Assembly: GCA_030737835.1 (NCBI GenBank)
Contig: CM060853.1
Location: 20,518,895 to 20,582,894 of the forward strand
DNA from: Acorus gramineus
Lineage: Eukaryota; Streptophyta; Magnoliopsida; Acorales; Acoraceae
DNA: 64,000 nt
Direction: 5' to 3'
The notes below the pieces were generated by a model. That model had not been told where the DNA came from. It worked only from the letters and a program-made list of their open reading frames with translations, and did no database searches. Below, one piece after another: positions 24,613 to 37,556 of the stretch. The first letter of the stretch is position 1, and the number at the start of each line of letters is the position of its first letter. The position numbers and the translations under genes were made by a program.

Positions 24613-24781
24613 TATTAGAATCAAGAAAAGAGAATTCTTGTTATTATTATATTAGAGAAGTCAAATGCTAATTTATAGATACATAATAGAAACACCTAAA
24701 ATATCATGAAAAGAAACTAGAAAACTAATAATATCATGATAATAATGACACAATATTTTTCTAATAATAACTTTTTTAATA
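24613..24781 (-). repeat. 5' LTR of the non-autonomous element
   Basis: 169 bp; next to the primer-binding-site match at 24599-24612 (minus strand). Confidence 0.8.
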
Positions 24782-26242
24782 GTCATTGAGGGATCCATAT
24801 GTTAAGTTAATATGGTGGTAAGAGTTTAAGACCATAATTTTATGTAAAGATTCCTGTTACATGAAAATAATATCCTTGGAGTACGGATGAATGCATCATG
24901 TAGGAACAGTTGCCTTTTATTCTTGTCATATCACTTGTCATCCTTGGTGACTTCTTAAATCCTTTTAGTTTTTTATATACAAATGTTTATGCCTTATACC
25001 GGATTAATTTTATTCTATCGACTAAAATAAGACTTAAATTCAAGACCCTTAGAGGTATTTTTATCAAACTATCAAAACAAAACAAAAATTTAGTTGTATT
25101 AAAATTCTTTGTACTTAGTTTCAACTGTGGATATGCACTCTAGTTTGATCCAGGGGCGCTACCTGGTCGCTGTAGTTTCAAGATCATACTCCTCAAATAA
25201 GTGAGGTAACACCTTTGAAGAGAATATATATAGTTGTAATGGAATATTTTGTAGTTTCACCTATTTTTGGGATATATTTAGCTAGTTTGGTTCAAATGTG
25301 CTACTTGTATTTATTTTTTTATTTTTTTGATCTCAGAGGGACTTTTGTATCTGATCTTATGGTCAAGTTGAAAACAAAAAATTCTTTTGAATAATCGTCA
25401 ACAAACAGGTGGTAAGTTAGCGTCATGTAAGAACTTTTATTTATTTACTTTCTGAGTTAAATGTATGTATTTTCTATTCCTAAAGTTGAAATAGAATTAA
25501 AGAACTTAGCACATGTTTGGAACATTAGATTTGGATCAAGACATACAGAGAAATAAATTAGAGTTGAGTCCTTGCTAAATGAGTATCTAATGTGAATGAA
25601 ACGCTCTCGAGAGCACCCGGTGATGGAGTTTTAGAAACAATTTATACAGGGGAAAGTGAATTGAGTGCATTATAAAGGATGACAAGTGATATGAGACCTA
25701 CTCATGAACTCCTCTTTTTTTAAAAAAATTCATATCAGATAAAAATCCATCATAATTAAAAAATCATTTATGAAAATCATATCCATGTTCTTTAATGAAC
25801 ACGTATCATTCATCCATACACTTTTATCCTTTGACACTTTTAATTCAATATCCAAATCTTTGATATCAGATCCAAGATTTTCATACTTTTGTTAAATACA
25901 TGATGTATGACAAGCATTCTAAAAAAACTGTATTGAAAATTAATAATAAAATTCTCCTAAACACACCTCATTAATTTTTTCCTAGACAAATCTAAAAAGA
26001 AATTTACGTGGGTTGTATGTGTAAAAACCATGTAATTTAACAGATTTCAAGTGTTTTTACTAACATGACCAATTGATTAGTGTAAAAATTATTTCTTACA
26101 CAACTGGTTCCAACCATTCCTTAAGCTCATAAAAGATGATTAATTAGATAAACATGACCCACCAAGAAATCCAAGGGAGGTTAATTGATTCTTTAGTTAA
26201 AGTCATGAGTTTGCTTAGTCGAGAAAACTGTAATGTCTTTAT
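24782..26242. other. Intergenic
   Basis: No gene or defined repeat recognised; sequence is AT-rich with occasional poly-T. Confidence 0.4.
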
Positions 26243-26480
26243 TGTTAGGAAATGAATACGCGGAATATAAGAACGGAACACAATCACACGAAGAACATAA
26301 AAATACGTGGTTCGGTCTAAGCCTACATTCACGGGGTGAAAACTGAGAATCTACTATAATAGTTGAGATACAAAAAAATCTTACAAACTCTCCTTCATGG
26401 AGTTATCCTCTCTTGAACCCTCTCAACCTCTCTCCTAGGATCTCTACATTTTGTCTATGCAAGTTTATCATCCTGAAATG
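26243..26480. mobile_element. LTR-retrotransposon fragment (probable)
   Basis: Begins TGTTAGGAAATG and contains ACGTGGTTCGGTCTAAGCCT, a motif common near the start of plant retrotransposon LTRs. The other end is not clear, so only a fragment is claimed. Confidence 0.4.
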
Positions 26481-29400
26481 TAAGAATGCATACAATGCAT
26501 ACAAAGAAAGCAGACTTATAGAAATAAGGTAAGATAATTCTATCTAATTCCCAAATCTGCAGGGCAAAAGCCCTTAAACCAATATAAGTTTATCATCCTG
26601 AAATGTAAGACTCCCTTTTCCCATACATACATTCCCCCAATCAAGAATGAGATGTTTAGCCATCTCCCAAATATTCTTCTTGTTAGGTCTTTGCCCACTA
26701 AAAACTACTTGATTGCGAGACAACCATATTGATCAAATCAGCAGCTGTAACATCTTGGTCTTCAACAGATAAGAAATACTCAAAACGACTACGTTTTAGC
26801 CTTCGAGATTGTTATATGAGACTTTTCCGATAAAATTTTTAAAAGTAAATGTTTTGGTTATTTCTTGTCCGTAGAAGACTTTATTAGGTATTTTCTAAAT
26901 TGAGAATGTATTAAGCAATATATTTTTTTTGCTTGGTATAGGATTGATTTTATATTTTAATTTTGGAGAATACAAAAGGAGTTACAAAATCATAATTAAA
27001 GCAAAATTTTGATACAAAATCACGGACCCCAAAAGTACTCCCAAAATAATAATAAACACATCCACCCCAACCATATGAAATATAACGAGGATCTTTTTTT
27101 AATTCACAATCAAAAGTTGCATCGCTGTAAATATCGCCCTATCAAAAATCTAAATCTTCTTTTGAGTCAGTTGTATTCTCAAATCATAATTACTGATTTC
27201 CTCTCCCCTCTCTATCCATATGTGTAACGTAATCTCAATCTTCATTACCTTTCAAAACTTTTAAAATATCTGTATTAATAAATAGCAAGATAATAAAAAA
27301 ATCACACACCCACAGCTTTATTTCCATACATATATACACAGAACCATGAAAACATTTGAATCCTCCTATCCCCACCAACAATGGTGACCAAACTCCTCCT
27401 CCAGAGATTTTGTTATTTATGGAACTGGATCTAGAAAGTTAATTAAGATTAGGATCTTCAAGTATCTTCTCTTTTATGTTCTAAGGCAGAGTTTGATTTC
27501 ACGATTATGCAATTTTTGCGTTTGCAAATAATCATTTTTGCAATAGCACGACTAAACAATTTTACTATAGCAGTTTTCTAAAAAATCAATTTTGTAATCT
27601 TGCAATCAGATGCACCATAAATATAATTTGAAGCTAGGAAAGTTAATAAAGATTTTTTTTTTTTTTTTGTGATCAAAGTTAATAAAGATTGAAACTATAT
27701 ATGTTACTAAAAGAGAGGAGGAAATTAACCCATGCATGTTTGAGATCTTCAAAAATTATATTAGTACTTAGATAGGCACACTTGACGTGTATTATGGAAG
27801 GCATGGCTGACAAGATTGAAATTATATGCCAAAGGGGTGAAACTAAACCTGTAAATTATCCAAATAAAAATCTAAATTCGATCCGAGTAAAAAAATTAAA
27901 AATTATTGATATTTGAATATCCGAGTGTGAATATAGATATCAATGTATCCAATTTAAAAAATATCTATATTTGACATATATTATAAAAAATATATGTTTG
28001 TATTATATATTGTTCATATTTGTTATCTTGTATAATTAATCACAATAATGATATATTATATTTACTATTAAATTTTCAACATATAATATATATAAGAGAT
28101 AATAAGCCTTAAAATATCAATTTTTATTTTCATAGCTCACTAATATATCACTTGATTATCCAAATTAATATTAATATTTAAACATGTAAATTAACCGAAA
28201 AATATCCATATCTGATTTGTATTCGAAGAAATCCGAATCTAAAAATTAATATTCGAATTCGAAAGTTAGTATATGGATATCAAAGTGTCTGATCCGTATC
28301 CGTTTAATTGATAGGTGCAACTCCAAGTAGTTTGGTTAGAGGAAGCAACCCAAATCCAACAGATAAGCTTAATATGTCGGGTTTGATTTAGTTTGGTTTG
28401 ACTACAAAAAGTGTGTTGAGTTTTAACTTTTAAACAGTTAGAATGTTACAGTGGTCCGCAAAAAAAAAAAAAAAAAAGGGGTAAAAAAGAACATTTTTAT
28501 TTGAATTTTGGTAAAAAGTCAAGGGATCAAATCCTTCATAGCATCATTCATATTTGTAATTTCACTTTTATTAAATTTATTTAATGAAAGTGACAGCCAC
28601 AAGCTCTACCATTATTCAAAAAAAAAAAAAAAAAGTCATTATTAAATCTATCTATCAAATCTATCGTGAAGAAAATTTAAAATTGCAAAAATTTAAAATT
28701 TCAAAATTTAAAATTAGGATAAAATTTGAAATTTAAAATTCAAATAATGTTTAAAATTTAATTTTATAAAACAACCATTCAAAATTTAAAATTTAAAATA
28801 AATATCTACATCTCCGGAAGTGATTTGCAATTACATCTCCTATGTAAAAAAGAAAAATATCTAGATCAACGCTGACTTGGTCAAATTGACCTTAGAGCAA
28901 GTTTTACAATTAAAATTGGTGATCTTGAATTAAAAAAATACTGGGGGCCAAAATGAAAATTGCCCAAAAAGTAACTTATCCAGTAACTTGCCCTTACACT
29001 AGATCCGGTGAAGTCTTTGGCAGCGTTTGGTTCTTTGATTGAACAATTTTATAGTATTTTACAAATAGATTTTAAATAAATAGTGTCTAAAAGCTTCAAT
29101 TAAAGAAAATTGAAGAGAGACAACTTCCTACAAAATCAGTTTTAAACCTAACATTTATAGAAAATCAATTTTATAATCTAACTACCAAACATTACCCGTG
29201 GAGAACTAGCCTTGGCCAAGATAATGGCTAATGTATCATGTCCCATCATACCCTAATCAAGAACCATTTAGAGTAAAATGAAAAATAAGAACAAAAAAGC
29301 AAATAATATAAAATTAAGGATAATGGTCGATACAACTCATTTTCCACTCCTAACTATTTCCAGTTCACATGCGTTTTGAATTTTTTAAAAATAGTATATC

Positions 29401-30606
29401 TATACACTTTTATAAAAAATGAAATATGTACTCCAATTAATTACATTGATACATTTATAAAAAATATGACAAATTTCTATTAAAATATATACATCATTAA
29501 TGTGAATATATGCTCCAATAATTTTTTATCAATGCATATGAGACTGGAATTAAAACTGAAAAAAAATGTCCATTAAAAATACAGAAAAATGAGTAAATAA
29601 TGAAAAAAAAACAAAAGTCCAAAAAATAATGATAACCCATTGGCCATATTTCTTTTTAATACAAATGCAACCAATAATGATAAAAAATTTATTTTAATAA
29701 AAATCAGAAGATAACATGTAACACGTAGCCTCTTTAAGTATTTTGAGTTTTGATGCTAGCGTGAATGGGTCCCGTTTTCAAAGAATATAAATCAAAGACA
29801 TTCTGTACAAAATAGGAAACTCAGCTTTCAATCAATAACGATAACTTATATTTTCTTTTAACAAATGTTGTTCAAGCATGATGAAGTACACTCCTCAGGA
29901 ACCTTTGCATTGCTAATCGAGACAAATAACTTGAACGCAATATAGTGACAAGTTAATAATTTACAAACAAAGTGTATTTAGTATCAAGGGTACTGGGAGC
30001 TAGGAAGATGGATATTACCACATAATTATGGATGCGAACAACAAATAGCTTTTGATCGAGTGACAAACCATTCACCACCATTTAAGCATGTCTGCCAGAT
30101 CCATGCACCCTGTGTTCAGACGGAAGAATTTTTTTATCCGCGGTTTCACCACGATGTTCCCTTTGTGCCACCATCATCACTGCGATGTACCCTTTATGCC
30201 GCCGAACGAGTTTAGCTAGCCTGAAGGAACCAATCCATTTGTTTTCTGCAGTGAAATTTGTTGACAGAATTTTGGTGGCAGAACCTTCGCTGTGGAACCA
30301 GGAGATCATAGTCAGCTCTCTGGAGCTTTAAACCTGTATCAAAAAGGAAAAAATTGATCAATTTTAAGATAAATATTTGATGACATAAACAGTGCTTAAA
30401 CAATACAATAATCACAATCAGATGGAGGAAAAGAAATCATGGAATATAATTATAGATGGGTAACTGTGAGTGGCTCACCACTTTTTTCTCACTAAAGCCA
30501 TCTGCTTGGACTGGAATATTCATAATAAAGAAAAACACCAAAGAAAAAAAAATGGAGGAATAAATTCCTGTTGTTGCAGCAACATCCATGACTTACCCGA
30601 TAGTTG
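26481..30606. other. Long intergenic region, 3' of the PTST gene
   Basis: Very AT-rich with poly-A runs (28459, 28618) and MITE remains (27484-27615; about 29020-29200). The stretch 30082-30340 is open on the minus strand and follows an acceptor-like GATACAG; it may be a 3' UTR exon of the PTST gene but has no recognisable product. Confidence 0.4.
27484..27615. mobile_element. MITE remnant related to 45996-46196
   Basis: Shares the core TTTACTATAGCAGTTTTCT and GATGCACC end with the better preserved copy at 45996-46196. Confidence 0.5.
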
Positions 30607-33600
30607 TCACGCATCCACTCGGAGAATGTTGTTTGTTACGTAGCCTTTTGAAAGGATCTCCCTCTGAGGATCGCACTTCCAGTGACCATCAACAATAAAT
30701 TTTATCTGATGAAACGATAAAACAAGCAGTAAAACACCAGGCAAACTCATTCCAACAGTCGACCCTAAATGTGTCGTGACTGTTTAGAGATCCAGTTACA
30801 AGTTTCATCAGGTGAACAAAATTAAAACTTCAATGAACTGAGAATCCCACAGAGGTTGATTAAAGTTTCTTTGGCTATTAAAATTTGGTACTGATTCTTC
30901 CTTGTCCAACTACAAGAATTTCCCCCAAAATAAAATCAATAACCTAGAGAGTTCATATATAGACAACCAACACAACAAAAATTTAAGTTCAAAGGGACAT
31001 CAAGGGAGACTATTTCGAATTAGGGGAGCTCTTGTTTAATTCCATCCAACAAGTGTGTGTGTGGTTTGTTGACATGCATACGTTGGTTGGTTAGCCTTAT
31101 ACCGTTTGCTTGAGCTAAACAATATGATCTATTCATCAAATACCATGAGCAGCTAAATACATCTCAGCATTCTACTTGTTCAATTTAAAATATAAAATAC
31201 TTAAATAACTTAATGACTGAAATGCAATGTCTGAATCAATCACTATAAATCAACTATTGTCTCAATTCATTTTTGAAGCTTATAGTATAAGATTTAGGAT
31301 ATGTATAATACCTCATAAACCCCAGGATAAAGCCATAACACTGTCGACCAAAGTTGAGATATCCTGCCACATGATAAAAAAAAAGGTAAAAGGTAAAAAA
31401 AGGCAGAAAAATTCAATTTTTCATTAATCTATGATTTAAATGTCACCCAACTTGAGGTGCTTAAAGTTACTGCCTCAGGGTCTAAGGCAAAGACTCAAGT
31501 CATCAAAACACTAATAGTTCTAAGACCACCAACGTGGCGTCTTTTATTCTTTTTTTTTTTATGCGGGCACATATTCGTTGACAAGGAAGAAAGAAAATTT
31601 CCATAGAACTGCAATAATTACAAATATAGGATAAAAGTAATGGCACTTAAAGACCTTGACCCAGTTGGGTTAACAATTTTAGATGAAAGATGCGGATCCA
31701 TTTTAATCTGATGATGCCATCCATTGAAGCTACCAGCGACTTCCACCACTTCACCACTCCCAAAGTATTCAATCTTTACCTGTTACAATCAAATGTCCAA
31801 TCTCATTCTGCAGTCAAAAGAATACAATAGATAAATAGTTAAAAGAAGATTTTCATTTAAAGTAATAACACCTCTTTCATCCCAGAGAGATTTTCATCAA
31901 CTTCTTTCAGTTCAACATCTTTTGCTGATATAAGCCTATCTACATTGCCAATTTCAGTATCTGCCCACACTTGTAACATGTCAAGAGCAATCTGAGACCA
32001 AAATAAAGGCATTATACGATTAGATGTATATAGTTATATGCATGTGTTAAAGCATGTGGTATAGCATTCCAATATTCCATATTATATATGGATACAATAA
32101 TCATAATAATATAAATATGCATTTAAATGTGGAGTAAAAAAACACATATCCCAACTAAATCATCCAGTTTGTTATTGTTTTTTAACTTGAAGGAACATAT
32201 ATTATAATTAAACAATACTGGAAAGTTTGAAATAAAAATATATATCATATCATTTCATTGATTAAGAACAATACTTTTCTTTTAGTTAAAAGAATTAGTT
32301 AAAATGTGAATTAAAACCATACATTTTTATAATTTTTTTTTAATTAAGGTCTTTTAAATTCAATAGGATAGATTGATATCTAAAATTATCCGACATTAAT
32401 ATTATCTATATATATATATAATATTTTGTAGTTTAAAAATATGTTTTTTTTTTGTTGTCACCCCTAAGATAAAACCAAAATTCAATAAAGATCTTTGGTC
32501 GTTACATAAAAATTTAAGGGTAAAACTGGAAATGAAAAACATTACAAAGGAACAAAGTTGAAAATATTTATGATTAGTATAATAGATAGATTTAACAAAT
32601 CAATATAGAAATAAATAATGTGAAGATAGAAAATTATGATACTACACGACGTGGACAAATATATTAATTAGCATGCCTATAAGATCTACCGCGCTGTATG
32701 CAGTAAGACAGTTACTATACATGATAATTGCCATTTTATAGTTTCATTATTCTCCCCTCATTTTTTAGTTATTATTTCCAATTTAGTAATCCTTACATTC
32801 TCATTCAAATCAATTTCAAACTCAAATTTTGCTCTCATTGGCAATCCAAACCAACATTTCAAATTACCCATGTACTTAGTCCAGTTCTACATCGCCCAAT
32901 ATCGAAACCCTGTTTTACAACACAGCAACCTTTCTGTCCAACCCAGGATGGCAAAGGCTATTTTACCAGTACTTGTTTATAATCATATATGCTGTTTGAT
33001 AGAAGCTACAAATTGATGCTTCCTCAAATTGCACTCACTTCTAGACCCATCATAATATGGTCATGTCCACTACATCTCCATAGACATCAAATTAGAATTT
33101 GATGCCTCCCAAGTTTTTGACATTCCATTCCACACAACAGAGAAGAGTAATACTTTTTTGACGTGTTGACATTTTTATAAAATTATTGATGCTAACAAAT
33201 GCCATGTCCATTTCTGATAATTTAACCAATATAAATGTCGGCATGGGTAAAAGATGAATAACCAGTGACAGTTATATCATACACAATTCAAGCCATACAT
33301 TGCATGGAGCCACAAATATTGTAAAGGAAATATACCTTCTCCTTTTCTATCTGCCGCTTTAACTGAGACAACTCCAATTCCTTTTCATGCTGTAACCCAA
33401 ATATGAATTACATGTGTGAGTGAGAATGAGTCCTGGTTAAACAAATTCCAACTGCAAGATAATCGAATGAAACATAACATCTTACCAGCATTTTTCTTAG
33501 ACGGTTAATTTCATTTTGCTTATCCTTCTCGATGGTCTACAATAAATCATATATTGAGGAAAAATTGCATTATTTATACAGCATTTTAAAACAATATATA

Positions 33601-36600
33601 TAAAACCCTCACTGTAGCAGATAACCACCTACCTCAGAAGTCAAATCATCACAAAAGTCATTACTTTGTTCTTCTAATGATAAAATGTCATCCCTACAGT
33701 GAACCACAAATGCAGCAGTGAAGCAAGACAAGTATATCTAATTTAACAATATTTTGGACAATAAACAACCAATCCCATAGACGTTTCTTGAGGAACTAAC
33801 CTCGGATGACGATAATCTGTTTGAGAAAAAACTTGTTCAGATGCTGCAATATCACAATCAAGGATGTGAGATACTTCACTTCCAGAAGCATCATATTTGA
33901 AACTAGGTTTGTAATCATCCAGGGATCTACATTGTATAGGCTTAACAGATCCAATAGATCTGTCACATTCATCTGCATCACTTGGGCTAGAGGTGCCATA
34001 AATGGGTTCTGAAACATCAAACACATCTGAGCCTTCAACATCAGGTGCAACTACAGAATCACCATCAGCCTCATCAGCCCATGCAACAGACACCAACTTA
34101 ACAAAACTTTAGTGCAATCTTAAAGAAACGTAAAATTTAATATAAATGCATTCATAGAATTCGATGATTTGTTGGGCATACAAGATGTTTTGTATTCTAT
34201 TCTCAACTTGTTTACTCAAACTCTAAGTAAAATTTACTTCACGTTTTGTGGAATTGATTTCCAAGCCATTTACATAACCATTTATGTCACATCATAACCA
34301 TCACAAGGATAATTTACCAATCATCATATAAATGCCATCAAGAACTAAACTCGTGTAGACCACCCCTATTTTGAGAAAAAAAAGGAACTAACCTCGTGCT
34401 GACAAACTAAAAATTAAAAAAATTATGAAATGAAAGAGCACATAAATGACACATAGTGATGAAAATATTAGATGTATGGTGTCAAAAGGGATAAATATAA
34501 ATATTTTTCATCTGAAAGTCTTCTTTCCTTTTTTTTTCTTATAAGAATGAGGTGCATGCCATGATATGAACCCTCAAAACTTTTTGAAGCAGGGCACTCA
34601 TTCACTTATCAACTACACATCACTTGAAATCGAATGATGACAGTACTGATAAGCAGTCTATGTTGTTTATTTGCTTGGTTACGAAATCAAAGAACCATGG
34701 TTATAGTGTAACAGTTGAGAACATGACAAATAGTGACAGGTGAAGTAAAAATTATACAAGTGACACAAGTAACTAATCGTACATCACCAGACCTTATAAA
34801 TGTGAAAGAAATCAAGCGGACAAATAGAGATGTATGAAGGAAAAATTGGCAAAATCAATCTTCACCTTCAGCTGAATCTAACTCTCCATTCTGAACAAAA
34901 GTGGAAGCCTTTAAGTGCAGGGAAGTACTTGATGATTCTGTAGATTCCCAAACTTGAAATACATTGTGATTTGATAGAGCACCATTTCCCTGATTGGGAA
35001 AACTTTCAGCCACAATCAGGTCACTTCGTAAGAAGTTGCTTTCAGCCACGTCATGATCATTTCCGTATTGACTTTCTACAAACGTATGGGGCTGTCAAAT
35101 GAACCCTCAGAATCTTCGAGAAAAGTTAAAAAAAAAAAAAAAGATATGACAAAAAGTGAAATCATGCAAACCTCTAGTTTCAGTTATGAGATTATTTGTT
35201 GAATCCTGATCTCCAAATGAATTTTCTTTCTCACTGATATCTTTGTTTTCGGAGATTGAGAGAAGTTCTGAGATTAGTTTGTATCCCCTACGTCTGACAA
35301 TGTTTGCAAGATCTTTCCTACAGAAATGTCAAGAATATATCATCTATCAAATTCAACCTAAAAACGCATCCAATTATCTCTTTATGCCACTGAAATTAAT
35401 TTAAACTGCCTAAAAACAACAAATATATGAATATGAAAGACCCATTCTCAACATCAACATCAGTAGCTGATTTCATTAGGATAGGAAGACAACATCGTCA
35501 TTCAAACAATTGATGTATCTATTTTAATGACATTTTGAGAATGTATCTATAACCATTTTGTGTTTAACCATTTGTTTACGTTGAATGCATTTACATATGA
35601 TAAAGACAAGACCTACCATTCATGAATCTACTGTAATGACACTGAGAATGTATCTATAACCATTTTGTGTTTAAACATCTTTGTGTACGTTGAATACTTC
35701 CTGTAAATAATTACTAAATATCCATAACTATGTATAATTTATGTACGTATCACATTATATTTATGTATTTTTATAACTCCGTATGTAAGGGGTAATTCAT
35801 GTGCAATTAGACAAGTATCTAATTTTAGCCAACCACAATACATCAATAGGTATAGGTTTGGAAGAATCAGTCAAATGAAAACACTAGACAAATAATAGAT
35901 CTGTACAACTACCTAAACCCGATCTCCAATTTTAATACAATATAAACCCGACTGTGTGAAATCACCAAAGTTGAATGCTTTCATTCTAAGAGAAACAAAA
36001 GGGATGCCAATAGCATGGTGCATCATAATTCTTCTGATTAACTGAACATAAATAACTACATTTTTTAAATGTTTCCATGTAGACCTGATTCTGTTATTGA
36101 GAAGAATCCTGAAGCAATCACATTTAATGCAAATAGACTTGTCATGGAACAAATTATGACCAAGGCACACAGAGCAAAATGGGAGGTTAGTGTGGACCAT
36201 TAGTGCCACCTATGTAGTGGGTGGGAGGAGACCGTGGAACACCTCATGATTCTATGCCCGATAGCAAAGCAGATCTGGTCGCAATTAATGGAAGTGACAG
36301 GCCTGAATGATTAGTTCTCATCTCTACAGGAGTTGTGGGAAGCTGGAAGGCAAGAGGAGATAGGAGGATGAAGGCTAAGATTTTGCATTTATGTTCCGGC
36401 AGTAATATGGGCCTTATGGCACGCACGAAACCATCTCATTTTTTAGGGGTCTAGAGTGTAAAAGGAAAATGTATGGGATATAGTTATCCATCTAATTAAG
36501 GCTTGAGGGCAATCATATGCCAGGTTTAAAGGGGTCTTGTATTTGGGGGGTAATTGAAGAGTAGTGTGGCGGTGTAGAAACATCCTCTCCCATGATCTTG

Positions 36601-37325
36601 TTTGTATGTTTTGGGCATTTGCACTGCTCTTAATAGCATCAAGGCTCATGTCTATCATTTTATCAAAAAAAAAAAAAAAAAAACCATAAAAATATATTTG
36701 GTTTTTGAAATGACTTTATATGTAAATCAGATCTTATAAAGGCCTATACATACAACTCTTTTGTTGAGAGGGAGACATCAATTTTTTTTTTAGAATTATT
36801 TATTTGAGTTTAAGAGAGGTCTTTAGCACTCTCTGACTTGTATTTATGTTTTTGTTGAGATTTGCTTCACATCCTAAAATTAGACATACACGACAAACAA
36901 ACACCATGATCAATCAACCATAAAACATCCCAAAAATAGAAACAAAATAAAATCCGACTCCAGACAAACCTCCCATGAAGCTGAAGCTCTTTCAACGATG
37001 GCGCGCGATCGCCGGGGAGGCCCACACTCAAGATGAACTCCCGGAGCTCGTCGCAGAGATCCGCATTGCTTTTCACAGGGGGTTTCCTTCGAGACCTGCA
37101 AAACATGAACCGATTTGGTTTTTTTTTTTTTTTTTTTCTCTTCCAGAAGAACCCATGAAAGAGACTAAAATGAGGGGGAGGGGAGGAGGACCTGGGTTTA
37201 TTATTGGCGGAGAAGGCGTGGATCGGGGTCTTGAAGGGTTGGATGTGATGAATCTCGCATTTGAGGTGTGGAACGGAGAAGAGTCTTTGAGGAGGTCGGG
37301 TGGGAAAATGTAAGAGGATCGCCAT
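30607..37325 (-). CDS. PTST2/PTST3-like plastid starch protein (CBM48)
   Basis: Thirteen minus-strand exons: 37325-37192, 37095-36970, 35317-35172, 35075-34866, 34406-34393, 34096-33801, 33693-33633, 33536-33486, 33389-33336, 31991-31872, 31779-31655, 31363-31312 and 30705-30607; 1488 nt, 495 residues, all phases closing. The N terminus is basic and Ser/Pro-rich like a plastid transit peptide. Then come SVGLPGDRAPSLKEL and DLANIVRRRGYKLI, typical of PROTEIN TARGETING TO STARCH 2/3, an acidic middle, a coiled coil (about 320-365: KQNEINRLRKML, then LELSQLKRQIEKEK) and a CBM48/AMPK-type glycogen-binding module (405-495: VEVAGSFNGWHHQIKM, YPGVYEIKFIVDG). PTST2/3 act in starch granule initiation with starch synthase 4, delivering maltooligosaccharides. 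Exon 5 is only 14 nt. The start at 37325 is preferred; the frame is open up to an ATG at 37475. Choice between PTST2 and PTST3 is open. Confidence 0.88.
34393..34406 (-). other. 14-nt micro-exon of the PTST gene
   Basis: Encodes residues 206-210 (VCQHE with its neighbours). It lies between acceptor TAATTTTTAG and donor GAG|GTTAGT. Without it the phase-1 donor at 34866 cannot join the phase-0 acceptor at 34097; with it the frame closes exactly. Confidence 0.7.
35513..35702. repeat. Local duplication in PTST intron 2
   Basis: GAGAATGTATCTATAACCAT followed by TTTGTGTTTAA occurs at about 35540 and 35648. Two diverged tandem copies, non-coding. Confidence 0.7.
36060..36681 (+). mobile_element. 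LINE 3' end (zf-RVT region) with poly(A) tail
   Basis: Reading the + strand with breaks gives CHLCSGWEETVEHL, then CPIAKQIWSQ, then VIWALWHARNHLIF, the zinc-binding reverse-transcriptase-associated C terminus of plant LINE ORF2. It ends in an A20 tract (about 36663-36682). Stop codons and frameshifts make it dead. It lies in intron 2 of the PTST gene, opposite to the gene. Confidence 0.75.
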
Positions 37326-37556
37326 GGAACTGTACGGATTTTTGTTGTTTTGGTTTTTGAAATGGAGGAGATGCGAACCCTCTGGAGCTCTTGAACAGAG
37401 CGCTTTTGTTGGCAAGGCCAAGGCGGGTCCAAGCCCGACCTGAGTTCGGCCACGTGTCATATTATTGTTTGTCATTCTTAAGCCTGTTAATCGGACAGAT
37501 ACAGAGATATAACTATATCATATTCGTATAATCCTAATCGGAGATCCAAAGAAATA
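37326..37556. promoter_or_regulatory. Presumed promoter/leader of the PTST gene
   Basis: The gene's upstream side. A Mutator-like element sits only about 230 bp upstream of the start codon, so part of the promoter may be transposon-derived. No TATA box could be assigned. Confidence 0.35.

Larger units (their letters stand above)
22736..24781 (-). mobile_element. Complete non-autonomous LTR retrotransposon (LARD/TRIM-like)
   Basis: Two direct repeats of about 170 bp (22736-22907 and 24613-24781) start TATTAGAAT in + orientation and end TTAACA or TTAATA, flanked by GTTAT (22731-22735) and GTCAT (24782-24786), a 5-bp target duplication with one change. Read on the minus strand, the first LTR is followed at once by TGTTATCAGAGTCC, close to the initiator-Met tRNA primer-binding site, and a purine tract (GGGAGGGGTG) precedes the second LTR. 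The 1.7-kb interior is GC-rich, with T- and C-rich stretches, and shows no gag, protease, integrase or reverse transcriptase. It must be mobilised in trans, probably by a Copia element. Related copy at 62284 onward. Confidence 0.82.

Noticed and set aside
30082..30415. Open frames downstream of the PTST stop codon
   Set aside because: No known domain and no clear start; could be 3' UTR. Not called as a gene.
37326..37475. 50-codon N-terminal extension of the PTST protein
   Set aside because: Open and in frame, but the Met at 37325 gives a normal transit peptide, and the extension has no typical features. Left as an alternative start.
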